Translations under genes and position numbers: made by a program
Shown here: piece by piece, positions 29,670 to 38,389 of the stretch
Numbering within the stretch: the first letter of the stretch is position 1
Layout of the letters: the number at the start of each line of letters is the position of its first letter
From: Edwardsiella tarda ATCC 15947 = NBRC 105688
Lineage (GTDB): Bacteria; Pseudomonadota; Gammaproteobacteria; Enterobacterales; Enterobacteriaceae
Length of the DNA: 64,000 nt
Reading direction: 5' to 3'
Assembly (NCBI RefSeq): GCF_003113495.2
Contig: NZ_CP084506.1
Location: 3,038,001 to 3,102,000 of the forward strand
The notes under the pieces: generated by a model
The model's input: the letters and a program-made list of their open reading frames with translations, nothing else
Databases searched by the model: none
What the model was told of the DNA's origin: nothing

Positions 29670-30713
29670 ATGTCCGCTTTTACCCCGGCCAGCGAAGTCA
29701 TACTGCGCCATAGCGAAGAATTGGCTTCACGCCGCGTCCTGTTCGCCGGCGATCTACAGGATACGCTGCCTGCGCAGTTTGATGCCCTCGAGGTACGCGC
29801 CCACACGAGCCAGTATCACCACTGGCAGGCGCTACAATCCACCATGGGCGAGCGCTGTCTATTCGCCTTGGAAGCGCCGCAGGCGTTCGTCGCCGGTATC
29901 GATACCCTGCTGTACTATTGGCCGAAGAGCAAACCCGAAGCCCTATTCCAACTCACCCAGCTGCTATCGGTGCTACCGCAGGAGTGCGAGGTGTTCATCG
30001 TCGGGGAAAACCGCGCCGGGGTACGCAGCGCTGAAGAACTATGCGCCGAGATGGTGACGCTGAGCAAAATCGACAGCGCGCGTCGCTGCGGCCTGTACCA
30101 TGGCCAACTCACTCAGCCGGTCACCTTCGATCTGGCTGACTGGTGGATGAGCTACCACACCGGTTCGTTACACATCGCCACGCTACCGGGCGTCTTCAGC
30201 CGCGATGGCCTGGATATCGGTAGCCATCTGCTGCTCTCCTCGCTGCCCCACGGCCTCAAAGGACGCGTGCTGGACGTCGGCTGCGGTGCCGGGGTTCTCT
30301 CCGCCGCCATCGCTCGCATGTCACCAGAGACCACCCTTACTCTGTGTGATGTCAACGCCGCCGCGCTGGCCGCCAGCCGCCAAACCCTGGCGCAGAATGA
30401 CATCCCGGGCGAGGTGATCGCCAGTAATGTCTTCTCCGACATCGACGGTCGCTTCGATCTGATCATCTCCAACCCGCCCTTCCACGATGGGGTACAGACC
30501 AGCCTATTGGCCGCACAGACCCTGATCCGGGGAGCGATCAGCCATCTACAATTAGGTGGCGAGTTACGCATCGTCGCCAATGCCTTTCTGCCGTATCCGC
30601 AGGTACTCGACGCCATCTTTGGTCGCCATGAAGTGGTTGCCCAGACCGGGAAATTCAAGGTCTACTCCGCCATCCTCGACCGCCCGGCGCTAGAACATAG
30701 TCGCCGCCGCTAA
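29670..30713 (+). CDS. rsmC: RsmC, 16S rRNA m2G1207 methyltransferase
   Basis: Methylates G1207 of 16S rRNA in the 30S subunit with S-adenosylmethionine. The protein has 347 residues (E. coli 343): an N-terminal degenerate methyltransferase-like domain and a C-terminal catalytic domain with [16 protein letters not shown] and the NPPFHDG motif typical of guanine-N2 methyltransferases. The ATG at 29670 gives [18 protein letters not shown]. Divergent from holD as in E. coli. Confidence 0.95.
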   Translation: MSAFTPASEVILRHSEELASRRVLFAGDLQDTLPAQFDALEVRAHTSQYHHWQALQSTMGERCLFALEAPQAFVAGIDTLLYYWPKSKPEALFQLTQLLSVLPQECEVFIVGENRAGVRSAEELCAEMVTLSKIDSARRCGLYHGQLTQPVTFDLADWWMSYHTGSLHIATLPGVFSRDGLDIGSHLLLSSLPHGLKGRVLDVGCGAGVLSAAIARMSPETTLTLCDVNAAALAASRQTLAQNDIPGEVIASNVFSDIDGRFDLIISNPPFHDGVQTSLLAAQTLIRGAISHLQLGGELRIVANAFLPYPQVLDAIFGRHEVVAQTGKFKVYSAILDRPALEHSRRR

Positions 30714-30720
30714 GCCCCTG

Positions 30721-30744
30721 GGCCGGCACTGCCGGCCTTTTTTT
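30721..30744 (+). terminator. Terminator after rsmC
   Basis: A GGCCGG-CACTG-CCGGCC stem is followed by seven T residues. Confidence 0.85.
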
Positions 30745-30817
30745 CGCAGTTGAACGGCGAAAAGATGGCGAAGACGGCCAAATTTACATCGAACGCGGAA
30801 GATTCGGCAAATAACTG

Positions 30818-30845
30818 TTGACGCCGCGACGAAAATCTCTAGAAT
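30818..30845 (+). promoter_or_regulatory. Promoter of the tRNA-Leu cluster
   Basis: TTGACG and TAGAAT are separated by 16 bp, about 45 bp before the first tRNA. The AT-rich upstream stretch and a GC-rich segment after the -10 fit a strong, growth-rate- and ppGpp-controlled stable-RNA promoter. Confidence 0.75.
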
Positions 30846-30888
30846 TCGCCTCCGTGGTTACGTTACTCCCGTAGTAACGCAACGGTAT

Positions 30889-30975
30889 GCGAAGGTGGCG
30901 GAATTGGTAGACGCGCTAGCTTCAGGTGTTAGTGTCTTAACGGACGTGAGGGTTCAAGTCCCTCTCTTCGCACCA
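30889..30975 (+). tRNA. leuQ: tRNA-Leu(CAG), copy 1
   Basis: An 87-nt class II tRNA with encoded CCA and anticodon CAG in GCTTCAGGTG. It has the long variable arm of leucine tRNAs. It differs from copies 2 and 3 by a single base (T instead of C at 30937), converting one variable-arm pair to a G-U wobble. The order and copy number match E. coli leuQPV downstream of rsmC; symbols for the three copies are assigned by order only. Confidence 0.93.
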
Positions 30976-31010
30976 CATAACCACGATTGATTGCGCTTTG
31001 ACGGCACCTT

Positions 31011-31097
31011 GCGAAGGTGGCGGAATTGGTAGACGCGCTAGCTTCAGGTGTTAGTGTCCTAACGGACGTGAGGGTTCAAGTCCCTCTCTTCGCACCA
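31011..31097 (+). tRNA. leuP: tRNA-Leu(CAG), copy 2
   Basis: An 87-nt tRNA with anticodon CAG and encoded CCA, identical to copy 3. The 35-nt spacer from copy 1 fits one polycistronic precursor. Confidence 0.93.
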
Positions 31098-31129
31098 AAG
31101 CCGACGAGCGACAATCGATACACCCGTGT

Positions 31130-31216
31130 GCGAAGGTGGCGGAATTGGTAGACGCGCTAGCTTCAGGTGTTAGTGTCCTAACGGACGTGAGGGTTCAAGT
31201 CCCTCTCTTCGCACCA
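31130..31216 (+). tRNA. leuV: tRNA-Leu(CAG), copy 3
   Basis: An 87-nt tRNA with anticodon CAG and encoded CCA, identical to copy 2. The 140 bp that follow, up to the ygiD stop, hold no clear terminator or gene. Confidence 0.93.
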
Positions 31217-31357
31217 CTTCTTGGTTGTTCTCTCCCGATATGCTCTCGTAATCCCTCAATTATCTTTACACGTTTATTTGAACTCTCTACTGCAGCTTTC
31301 TGGTCAGTTATTTTCGTTTTTCGCCGTCTCAAGTACGTTCCCCCTCGTTCAGGCCCC

Positions 31358-32143
31358 TCAACCGATCTGCAATGACAACATACTCAACGATCCCATCACG
31401 ATCCCCAGATCGAACACCTGCTGCCGCTCTCTCCCGTCCCAACAGCCCAACACGGTTAATAGCGGCAAGAAATGCTCGGGGGTCGGGTTAGCCAGCGCGG
31501 CATCGGGATGACGCGCAAACTGCACGAGGGGTGACTCACAGCCTTGCTGCGACAGGTTATCCCGTACGAAACGCTCAAAACGTAACGCCCAAGGATAGGG
31601 AGGCGCGAACGCCTGCCAACGCAGAGTGCGTAGGTTATGTACCACGTTACCGCTTCCCAACAACAGGATACCGCGGCGCCGTAATACCGCCAGCGCTTGC
31701 CCTAAGCGATAGTGGTATGCGGGGGGTTGTGTCAGATCCAGGCTAAGCTGCACCAGCGGAATATCGGCCTGAGGATAGAGATGCAACAACAGACTCCAGG
31801 CGCCATGGTCAAATCCCCATGCTTGTCGATCTAACGCCAGCGGGAAATCCGCCGCCAGCAACGTCTGTAGCTCCATCGCCAATGCGGGGCTCCCCGGCGC
31901 CGGATAGCTCAACGCCGCCAGCGCCGGCGGGAAGCCGGTAAAGTCATGCAGGGTACGGGGGTGCGCCATGGCCGTAACCCATAGCCCACGCGTACACCAA
32001 TGGGCGGAGATCACCACGATGGCACGCGGACGAGGCAACGCAATACCAAGACGTCGCCATTGTGCGCTAAAGGGGGTCTCCTCTAAGGCATTCATCGGGC
32101 TACCGTGTCCCAGAAACAGTGCAGGCATCGGGGCATCATACAT
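31358..32143 (-). CDS. ygiD: YgiD, extradiol 4,5-DOPA dioxygenase family protein
   Basis: A 261-residue LigB-type extradiol ring-cleavage dioxygenase of the DODA subgroup; E. coli YgiD converts DOPA to betalamic acid in vitro, while the natural substrate is unknown. Metal-ligand histidines are visible in LGHGSPMNALE and SAHWCT, and further conserved motifs are WGFDHGAWSLL, GSGNVVHNLR and NPTPEHFLPLL. The ATG at 32143 is chosen by family length. Divergent from zupT, as in E. coli. Confidence 0.93.
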   Translation of the reverse strand: MYDAPMPALFLGHGSPMNALEETPFSAQWRRLGIALPRPRAIVVISAHWCTRGLWVTAMAHPRTLHDFTGFPPALAALSYPAPGSPALAMELQTLLAADFPLALDRQAWGFDHGAWSLLLHLYPQADIPLVQLSLDLTQPPAYHYRLGQALAVLRRRGILLLGSGNVVHNLRTLRWQAFAPPYPWALRFERFVRDNLSQQGCESPLVQFARHPDAALANPTPEHFLPLLTVLGCWDGRERQQVFDLGIVMGSLSMLSLQIG

Positions 32144-32295
32144 CGCGACTCTCCTCAAACGCCCCCACACTTATCAAGCGGTGGCAGCGACATGGCTGAG
32201 CTAAGCACTCTCTGGCAAGAATAGAATAGGCACAGACAATCAGTGGGATTGTGTATAACATGATCACCAATATTTACTTTTATTCACACTTAATA

Positions 32296-32314
32296 AATAA
32301 TGAAAATCATTATC
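32296..32314. promoter_or_regulatory. Fur box in front of zupT
   Basis: AATAATGAAAATCATTATC matches 17 of 19 positions of the Fur consensus GATAATGATAATCATTATC. It ends 19 bp before the zupT ATG and overlaps or directly follows the likely -10 region (TAATAAATAAT), so Fur with iron would be expected to repress zupT. It may also reach the divergent ygiD promoter. Confidence 0.75.
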
Positions 32315-32333
32315 ATTTTTGGAGAGTGTGCCC

Positions 32334-33101
32334 ATGTCCATCCCCTTGCTCCTTACGCTGCTCGCTGGTGCCGCGACTGCCGTCGGTGCCCTCCTTGCGA
32401 TTATCGGCCGAAAACCCTCTAACCGAGTCTTAGCCTTCTCACTCGGCTTCGCCGCCGGGATCATGCTGCTGATCTCTCTGATGGAGATGTTACCCGCCGC
32501 GCTGGCTACGCCAGGCATGCCGCCTTTGCTGGGGTACGGTATGTTTATTCTTGGTTTGGTGGGGTACTTCCTGCTCGATCGCCTACTACCGCACAATCAC
32601 GCCCATGACATGGTTCCGCTAGGCGGCGCGGCGCCACGCAATCTGAAACGCACCGCCCTACTCCTCACCTTGGGGATCAGCCTACATAACTTCCCCGAGG
32701 GTATCGCGACCTATGTCACCGCCAGCGCCGATCTGGAGCTGGGCATGGGGATCGCATTGGCGGTCGCCATCCATAACATTCCTGAAGGGCTCGCCGTCGC
32801 CGGGCCGGTCTACGCCGCCACCGGTTCACGCCTGCGTGCCTTCGGCTGGGCAGGCCTATCCGGTGTCGCAGAAATCCTCGGCGGGGTACTGGCTTACGCG
32901 GTACTCGGCCCCGCCATCTCGCCCATAGGTATGGCGGCGATAATGACTCTGGTTGCCGGTATCATGGTGGCGCTGTCAGTGGATGAGTTGATGCCGCTGG
33001 CTAGGGAGATCGACCCTCAGAATAACCCCAGTCGTGGTGTCCTGTGTGGGATCACGGTCATGGGACTCAGTCTAGCCCTGCTACAGACGACGCCGTTATG
33101 A
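32334..33101 (+). CDS. zupT: ZupT, ZIP-family divalent metal importer
   Basis: A 255-residue inner-membrane ZIP transporter with eight predicted helices that imports Zn2+, and in E. coli also Fe2+, Mn2+ and Co2+. The metal-binding motifs are [10 protein letters not shown] (helix 4) and [10 protein letters not shown] (helix 5). The ATG at 32334 follows GGAGA and gives the family start [19 protein letters not shown]; a TTG at 32319 is rejected. A Fur-like site overlaps its promoter. Confidence 0.96.
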   Translation: MSIPLLLTLLAGAATAVGALLAIIGRKPSNRVLAFSLGFAAGIMLLISLMEMLPAALATPGMPPLLGYGMFILGLVGYFLLDRLLPHNHAHDMVPLGGAAPRNLKRTALLLTLGISLHNFPEGIATYVTASADLELGMGIALAVAIHNIPEGLAVAGPVYAATGSRLRAFGWAGLSGVAEILGGVLAYAVLGPAISPIGMAAIMTLVAGIMVALSVDELMPLAREIDPQNNPSRGVLCGITVMGLSLALLQTTPL

Positions 33102-33137
33102 TCAGCGCATCGTCCTCTCACCTCGCGGGAGGCGTAA

Positions 33138-33172
33138 CAAAAAAGGGATAGCCAGTGGCTATCCCTTTTTTT
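33138..33172. terminator. Bidirectional terminator between zupT and ribB
   Basis: AAAAGGGATAGCC-AGT-GGCTATCCCTTTTTT gives a stem with T-runs on both strands, serving the convergent zupT and ribB. Confidence 0.9.
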
Positions 33173-33192
33173 ATGACTCTGCGCGGTGACGA

Positions 33193-33852
33193 TTAGCTCG
33201 CCTGCTCCTGGGACTCATGCGCCTGGCGGTAAGCCACCAGATCGTCGATAGTCACCACCGGCATATTATGTTGGCGGGCAAACTCCACCACCTGCGGCGC
33301 GCGGGCCATCGTACCGTCATCATTAGTCAATTCGCATAGCACCCCTGCCGGGCGGAAACCGGCCAGCGCGACCAGATCGATGGTCGCTTCGGTGTGGCCA
33401 CGACGTACCAATACTCCCCCAGGACGCGCACGCAACGGGAACACATGGCCAGGACGGTGCAGATCGCTCGGCTTGGCATCATCGGCAATCGCCGCGCGTA
33501 CCGTGGTCAGACGATCGCGTGCGGAAACCCCGGTCGTCACCCCTTCTGCCGCCTCGATGGTCACGGTAAATGCCGTACCATAGTGGCTGGTGTTATTACT
33601 CACCATCATCGGCAGATCCAACTGCTGACGACGCGCCTCGGTGAGACACAGGCAGACGATGCCGCTACCGTGACGAATGGTCATCGCCATCTGTTCAACG
33701 GTCATGGTTTCGGCGGCGAAGATCATGTCGCCTTCGTTTTCACGATTCTCATCATCCAGCACCATGACGCCACGGCCAGCGCGCAGTGCAGATAGCGCAT
33801 GTTCCACGCGCTCCATTGGGGTACCGAAATCGGAAAGCAGAGTCTGATTCAT
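33193..33852 (-). CDS. ribB: RibB, 3,4-dihydroxy-2-butanone 4-phosphate synthase
   Basis: Converts ribulose 5-phosphate to 3,4-dihydroxy-2-butanone 4-phosphate plus formate in riboflavin synthesis. From the ATG at 33852 the protein has 219 residues (E. coli 217). Active-site segments [27 protein letters not shown], and [10 protein letters not shown] with GHTEATIDL are intact. There is no fused GTP cyclohydrolase II domain, so it is RibB and not RibBA. It lies behind an FMN riboswitch; AGG of TGAGG lies 10 nt before the start. Confidence 0.97.
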   Translation of the reverse strand: MNQTLLSDFGTPMERVEHALSALRAGRGVMVLDDENRENEGDMIFAAETMTVEQMAMTIRHGSGIVCLCLTEARRQQLDLPMMVSNNTSHYGTAFTVTIEAAEGVTTGVSARDRLTTVRAAIADDAKPSDLHRPGHVFPLRARPGGVLVRRGHTEATIDLVALAGFRPAGVLCELTNDDGTMARAPQVVEFARQHNMPVVTIDDLVAYRQAHESQEQAS

Positions 33853-33966
33853 GGTAAAAAACCTCATCAATAGTTGTATGAATTACCAGAATCAGGGCAA
33901 TTTGAGGAGCAGCTCGTGCCAGAGGCACGGACAAAATAACGCGAGCGGGTTCACCCCGGCAGATGT

Positions 33967-34124
33967 CGTTACTCTCTCCCATCCGGACTATAACCGTCGG
34001 CCCCGGAATTACACCGGATCTGCTGACCTTGCATCGTAATGCAAGCGCTCGCGGGCTTTCGGTGACGCCACTGCGTACCGATTTACCGCCGGTAGGGACT
34101 TTCACCCCGCCCTGAGAAGTAAGC
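33967..34124 (-). ncRNA. FMN riboswitch (RFN element) of ribB
   Basis: On the minus strand the conserved RFN core runs from TCAGGGCGGGGTGAAAGTCC through ACCGGCGGTAAAT, AGCCCGCGAGCG, CAGCAGATCCGGTGTAATTC and GGGGCCGACGGTTA to AGTCCGGATGGGAGAGAGTA. FMN binding would shut off ribB. The expression platform to the start codon (33853-33966) includes a CGTGCC/GGCACG hairpin at 33915-33929. In E. coli the leader also yields the small RNA SroG. The remaining 215 bp toward ubiK hold the divergent promoters only. Confidence 0.95.
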
Positions 34125-34339
34125 GAAATGACTATAACGCCAAAGCGAATAGCGAGCAATCGTCATCGTCGATTATTGGCGTTCGCTCACAAAGCCACAG
34201 AGTAGGGTGCAAGAACGAACATTTATCATCCAGGACAAGCGATTGCGTGCGATAATCGCCTGCCCTACTGGCATCTGAGATAACACTACGGTAACGTATC
34301 CACTACCGCATGATTGCCGTAAAAACCAAGGAACGCACC

Positions 34340-34606
34340 ATGATTGATCCCAAGAAAATTGAACAGATTGCCCGTCAGGTGCATCAATCCATGCCGAAAG
34401 GACTACGCGAGTTCGGTGACGATATGGAGAAACGGATCCGCCAGATCCTTCAGACGCAGCTTAACCGCTTAGATCTGGTTAATCGCGAAGACTTCGACGT
34501 CCAGACCCAAGTGTTGCTGCGTACCCGGGAAAAACTGGCGTTACTGGAACAACGCGTCGCCGCGCTGGAGAATCGCCTCTCGCGGGATGAAGAAGAGCAG
34601 GCCTAA
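34340..34606 (+). CDS. ubiK: UbiK, ubiquinone biosynthesis accessory factor
   Basis: An 88-residue protein (former YqiC, BMFP family). The C-terminal half is a coiled coil ([24 protein letters not shown]) that mediates trimerisation; the N-terminal half is an amphipathic helix region. In E. coli and Salmonella it binds UbiJ and is needed for efficient aerobic ubiquinone synthesis. The ATG at 34340 fits the family start [13 protein letters not shown]. Confidence 0.92.
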   Translation: MIDPKKIEQIARQVHQSMPKGLREFGDDMEKRIRQILQTQLNRLDLVNREDFDVQTQVLLRTREKLALLEQRVAALENRLSRDEEEQA

Positions 34607-34616
34607 CGCCTGCCCC

Positions 34617-35864
34617 TCATACGCTGCGCCGCCGAACGCGGCGTGGTAACAACAGCGTCAATAAGGCGAGCATTCCCAGCGCATACAGGCTCTTCACCCC
34701 GACCATCAACAGCAGTAACACGCATAGCCCAGCGCCAATCACCGCCATCATGCGCGCCTTCCCGCGCAACAGGCGACATCCTGCCAGCATGCACAACAGA
34801 TAGATCATGATGAAGACGCCATTGGCGTAGACGATCAGCGCATCCAGCGCCAGATCACTCAGATAGATAGCCAACGAACACACGAGGCAGCAGATGACCA
34901 CCGCCGTCAGCGCATTGACCGGCGCCTGCCGTGTCGAAAGCCGAGCCAGACGACTCGCGGGACGCTCCTGTGCCTGAGTCCATACCAGGCGAGCGAAACT
35001 CTGAATATAGATATTCAGGCTGGCAAAACACGCCAAATAGCCGATCACACAGGCAATCCACAACGCCTGCCGACCGAACAATTGCACCACAATCCCCGGC
35101 AACGATGCCGCCGCCTCTCGGCCACTTCCGTAGGCATGAAAGTAGAGTACCGCCACGCTACAGGCCCAATAGACCACGCCTGCCAGCAACAACCCCAACA
35201 ACAGAGCCCGTGGGAAGTCACGCTCGGGATGACGAAACTCCGCTGCCAAATGCGCGAAGGCTTCGAGACCGACGAAACACCAGAACATCACCGCCAGGGC
35301 TGCGGCAAGGGGAGATAATGCGAGTTGCTGCGCCGTCGGCCAGGGGATCGTCGCCGGGGTGATCCCGCCACGCCACCAGATGGCGGCGATCAGCAACACC
35401 ACCAGCACGGCGATCAGCGTCTGTAAATTCGCGCTCGACCCCGCGCCGCGCGTCCCCAGTAGCCATACCGCCAACAGTGTCGATAACTCTACCGCCAACA
35501 GGCTTCCCCCCTGCCAGCCGAACATCGCCTGCCAGAAACCGGCCGCAATCTGTAGCGAGGCGGGCAGCCCGACGGGGATCACCGACAGGAATAACCAACC
35601 GGTAACCCGTGCCATGTGTGGGCCAAACGCCTTACCGACGAAGTGCGCCGCGCCACCTGCACTCGGGAAGTGGCGCCCCAATCCGGCAAAGCCGATGGCG
35701 ATGGGAAAGACTAAGACGATCAATAACGGCCAGGCCCAGAGACTCCCTGTGCCGGCGACTTGGGCCGCCAGCGCCGGAACCGCGAAGATCCCGGTGCCCA
35801 AAAGGGAGGTGGAGAGCAAACCAACGCCCTGCACCAACCCTAACTCCTGCTTTAATGTTGCCAC
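34617..35864 (-). CDS. yjeH: YjeH, amino acid exporter of the APC family
   Basis: A 415-residue inner-membrane protein with about twelve hydrophobic helices. The start MATLKQELGLVQGVGLLSTSLLGTGIFAVPALAA and the segment VMFWCFVGLEAFAHLAAEFRHPERDFPRALL match E. coli YjeH closely, which exports L-methionine and branched-chain amino acids. In E. coli the gene lies elsewhere (near groEL), so its position beside hldE is a rearrangement. It ends 10 bp from ubiK, convergent. Confidence 0.9.
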   Translation of the reverse strand: MATLKQELGLVQGVGLLSTSLLGTGIFAVPALAAQVAGTGSLWAWPLLIVLVFPIAIGFAGLGRHFPSAGGAAHFVGKAFGPHMARVTGWLFLSVIPVGLPASLQIAAGFWQAMFGWQGGSLLAVELSTLLAVWLLGTRGAGSSANLQTLIAVLVVLLIAAIWWRGGITPATIPWPTAQQLALSPLAAALAVMFWCFVGLEAFAHLAAEFRHPERDFPRALLLGLLLAGVVYWACSVAVLYFHAYGSGREAAASLPGIVVQLFGRQALWIACVIGYLACFASLNIYIQSFARLVWTQAQERPASRLARLSTRQAPVNALTAVVICCLVCSLAIYLSDLALDALIVYANGVFIMIYLLCMLAGCRLLRGKARMMAVIGAGLCVLLLLMVGVKSLYALGMLALLTLLLPRRVRRRSV

Positions 35865-35895
35865 GATGCTATCCTGCTAAGCTGTCTGCGACACC

Positions 35896-37329
35896 TTAGC
35901 CGTGCGGGTTCTGACGGATGGTATTGATGATATTGGTCGTCGAGCAGCCATCTTCAAAGTTCAGGACGCGGACCTCGCCACCAGCGGCGATCACCTCGCG
36001 GCCCCCCGCGATCTCCTCGGGCTTATAGTCCCCCCCCTTCACCAGCAGATCGGGCAGGATCTCGGCGATGATACGCTGCGGGGTATCCTCCTCGAACGGG
36101 ATCACCCAGTCGACGGACTCCAGTGCGGCCAGTACCAACATACGCTGTGCCAACGGGTTAACCGGGCGCTCTGGCCCCTTCAAACGGCTAGTCGACGCGT
36201 CGCTGTTGACGGCGACGATCAGGCGATCGCCCAACTTACGCGCGTTCGCCAGGTAAGAAACGTGACCGGCATGAAGAATGTCGAACACCCCATTGGTCAT
36301 CACCACCTTCTCGCCACGTTGACGCGCCTTGAGTACCGCCGCCTTTAGCGCTTCCTGTGACATCACACCAAAGCCGGTGTCGGCACGACCGCGGATGGCG
36401 TTCTCTAGCTCAATAGGCGAAACGGTGGAGGTCCCCAGCTTGCCGACCACCACGCCTGCGGCGGCGTTAGCCAAGAAGCACGCCTCCTCCAGCGAGGTAC
36501 CGGCGGCAATGGCCGTCGCCAACATACCGATCACCGTATCGCCGGCGCCGGTCACGTCATACACCTCTTGCGCCTGCGTCGGCATATGCAACGGCGGAAC
36601 GTCACGCTGTAGGAGCGTCATCCCCTGTTCGGAACGCGTCACCAACAGTGCGGTCAACTCGAAGCGATCCATTAACGCCAGACCACGTTCGACGATCTCC
36701 TGTTCGCTCTGGCAACGCCCAACGACAGCCTCGAATTCGGAGAGGTTCGGTGTCAGCAACGTCGCCCCACGATAGCGTTCGAAGTCGGTACCTTTCGGAT
36801 CGATCAAGACCGGCACACCGGCATCACGCGCCAGGCGGATCATCGGCTGTACCGCGGCCAAGGCTCCCTTGGCATAATCGGATAGGATTAGGGCGCCCAA
36901 CTGGGGTAACGCCTGACGGATACGGGCAAAGATCGGCTCGGGGTCGACACCACCGAATCCCTCTTCGAAGTCCAGACGGATCAACTGCTGATTACGCGAC
37001 AGCACACGCAACTTGGTAATGGTCGGCTGATTCGGCACCGCGACGAAGTCACAGGCCACATTGACCTCTGCCAGACGCTCAGCCAAAGCACGGGCGGCAT
37101 CATCGACGCCAGTCAACCCCACCAGACGGGCTCCGGCACCCAGCGAGGCAATGTTCATCGCCACGTTGGCCGCGCCGCCGGGGCGCTCTTCAATGGTCTC
37201 CACTTTGACCACGGGCACCGGTGCTTCCGGCGAGATCCGGCTGGTTGGCCCATACCAGTAACGATCCAACATCACATCGCCCACTACCATCACTTGGGCG
37301 CGGCGAAAATCAGGCAGGGTTACTTTCAT
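35896..37329 (-). CDS. hldE: HldE, bifunctional heptose kinase/adenylyltransferase
   Basis: Makes ADP-heptose for the LPS inner core. The N-terminal ribokinase-type domain (about 1-318; [26 protein letters not shown]) phosphorylates heptose 7-phosphate at C1. The C-terminal nucleotidyltransferase domain ([19 protein letters not shown]) adds AMP. It has 477 residues, same as E. coli. The ATG at 37329 gives [20 protein letters not shown]. Divergent from lpxL, another LPS gene. Confidence 0.97.
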   Translation of the reverse strand: MKVTLPDFRRAQVMVVGDVMLDRYWYGPTSRISPEAPVPVVKVETIEERPGGAANVAMNIASLGAGARLVGLTGVDDAARALAERLAEVNVACDFVAVPNQPTITKLRVLSRNQQLIRLDFEEGFGGVDPEPIFARIRQALPQLGALILSDYAKGALAAVQPMIRLARDAGVPVLIDPKGTDFERYRGATLLTPNLSEFEAVVGRCQSEQEIVERGLALMDRFELTALLVTRSEQGMTLLQRDVPPLHMPTQAQEVYDVTGAGDTVIGMLATAIAAGTSLEEACFLANAAAGVVVGKLGTSTVSPIELENAIRGRADTGFGVMSQEALKAAVLKARQRGEKVVMTNGVFDILHAGHVSYLANARKLGDRLIVAVNSDASTSRLKGPERPVNPLAQRMLVLAALESVDWVIPFEEDTPQRIIAEILPDLLVKGGDYKPEEIAGGREVIAAGGEVRVLNFEDGCSTTNIINTIRQNPHG

Positions 37330-37434
37330 CCCCAGACTCCTACGTATCAAGATGGGCGCAATATTATCACAATCCCCTCAATATCAATTACACTAGCCAT
37401 TAAATCTATCTTTGAGGCCCCTTGAACGAGCGTT

Positions 37435-38364
37435 ATGGCAGACAATCACGTTTATCCACAGTTTCGGCGCAGCATGTTGCATCCCCGCTATTGGCTTACC
37501 TGGCTCGGGATCGGGATCTTCTATCTGATCATGCTACTACCCTATCCCTGGCTCTCCCGCCTGGGCAAGAGACTGGGGAAACTGTCGATGCGCTTCTTAA
37601 AGAAACGCGTCCAGGTTGCCCGTCGCAACCTAGAGCTCTGTTTTCCGCAGATGGCGGAGAGTGAACGTGAACGCTGGCTCGAGCAGAACTTCGAATCGGT
37701 CGGCATGGCGCTGATCGAAACCGGGATGGCCTGGTTCTGGCCGGATTGGCGTATCCGCCGCTGGTGTAAGATTGAGGGCGATGACAACATGCAGCAAGCC
37801 CTCGATGCGGGTAAAGGCATCCTTTTAATCGGTATGCACTTTCTCACCCTAGAGCTGGGGGCGCGTATCTTCGGCATGCAGAATCCCGGCGTCGGGGTCT
37901 ATCGTCCCAACGACAACCCCGTACTCGACTGGCTCCAGACGTGGGGGCGGTTACGCTCCAACAAATATATGATCGATCGACGCGATGTGAAGGGGATGAT
38001 CCGCGCATTGAAAGAGGGCGAGATCGTCTGGTACGCGCCGGATCACGACTACGGCCCCAAGAGCAGTGTCTTCGTACCGTTATTCGCCGTCGAGCAAGCC
38101 GCCACCACCACCGGCAGCTACATCCTGGCTCGTATGAGTAAGCCGACCATCCTCCCCTTCACCCCGGTACGTAACGCGGATGACAGCGGCTATACCCTGT
38201 ATATCCAACCGATGATCCAGGACTTTCCGCTCGACGATCAGTATGCGGCGGCTAGCTACATGAACCGCATCGTAGAGCGCGAGATCATGCTGGCGCCGAC
38301 GCAATACATGTGGCTCCATCGCCGCTTCAAGACCTGCCCACCAGGCATGCCCTCACGCTACTAA
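37435..38364 (+). CDS. lpxL: LpxL, Kdo-dependent lauroyl acyltransferase
   Basis: A 309-residue inner-membrane lipid A late acyltransferase. One N-terminal membrane segment precedes the acyltransferase fold with the HX4E catalytic motif HFLTLE. Residues such as [24 protein letters not shown] and [20 protein letters not shown] follow E. coli LpxL more closely than LpxP or LpxM, though chain-length preference cannot be read from sequence. In E. coli lpxL is far from hldE; here it is inserted between glnE and hldE. Confidence 0.88.
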   Translation: MADNHVYPQFRRSMLHPRYWLTWLGIGIFYLIMLLPYPWLSRLGKRLGKLSMRFLKKRVQVARRNLELCFPQMAESERERWLEQNFESVGMALIETGMAWFWPDWRIRRWCKIEGDDNMQQALDAGKGILLIGMHFLTLELGARIFGMQNPGVGVYRPNDNPVLDWLQTWGRLRSNKYMIDRRDVKGMIRALKEGEIVWYAPDHDYGPKSSVFVPLFAVEQAATTTGSYILARMSKPTILPFTPVRNADDSGYTLYIQPMIQDFPLDDQYAAASYMNRIVEREIMLAPTQYMWLHRRFKTCPPGMPSRY

Positions 38365-38389
38365 TCGACCGTTATGGGACGGCCCTACC

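Noticed and set aside
30889..31216. Three near-identical 87-bp repeats as a possible repeat array
   Set aside because: Each folds as a complete tRNA-Leu with CCA; they are genes and not CRISPR or mobile repeats.
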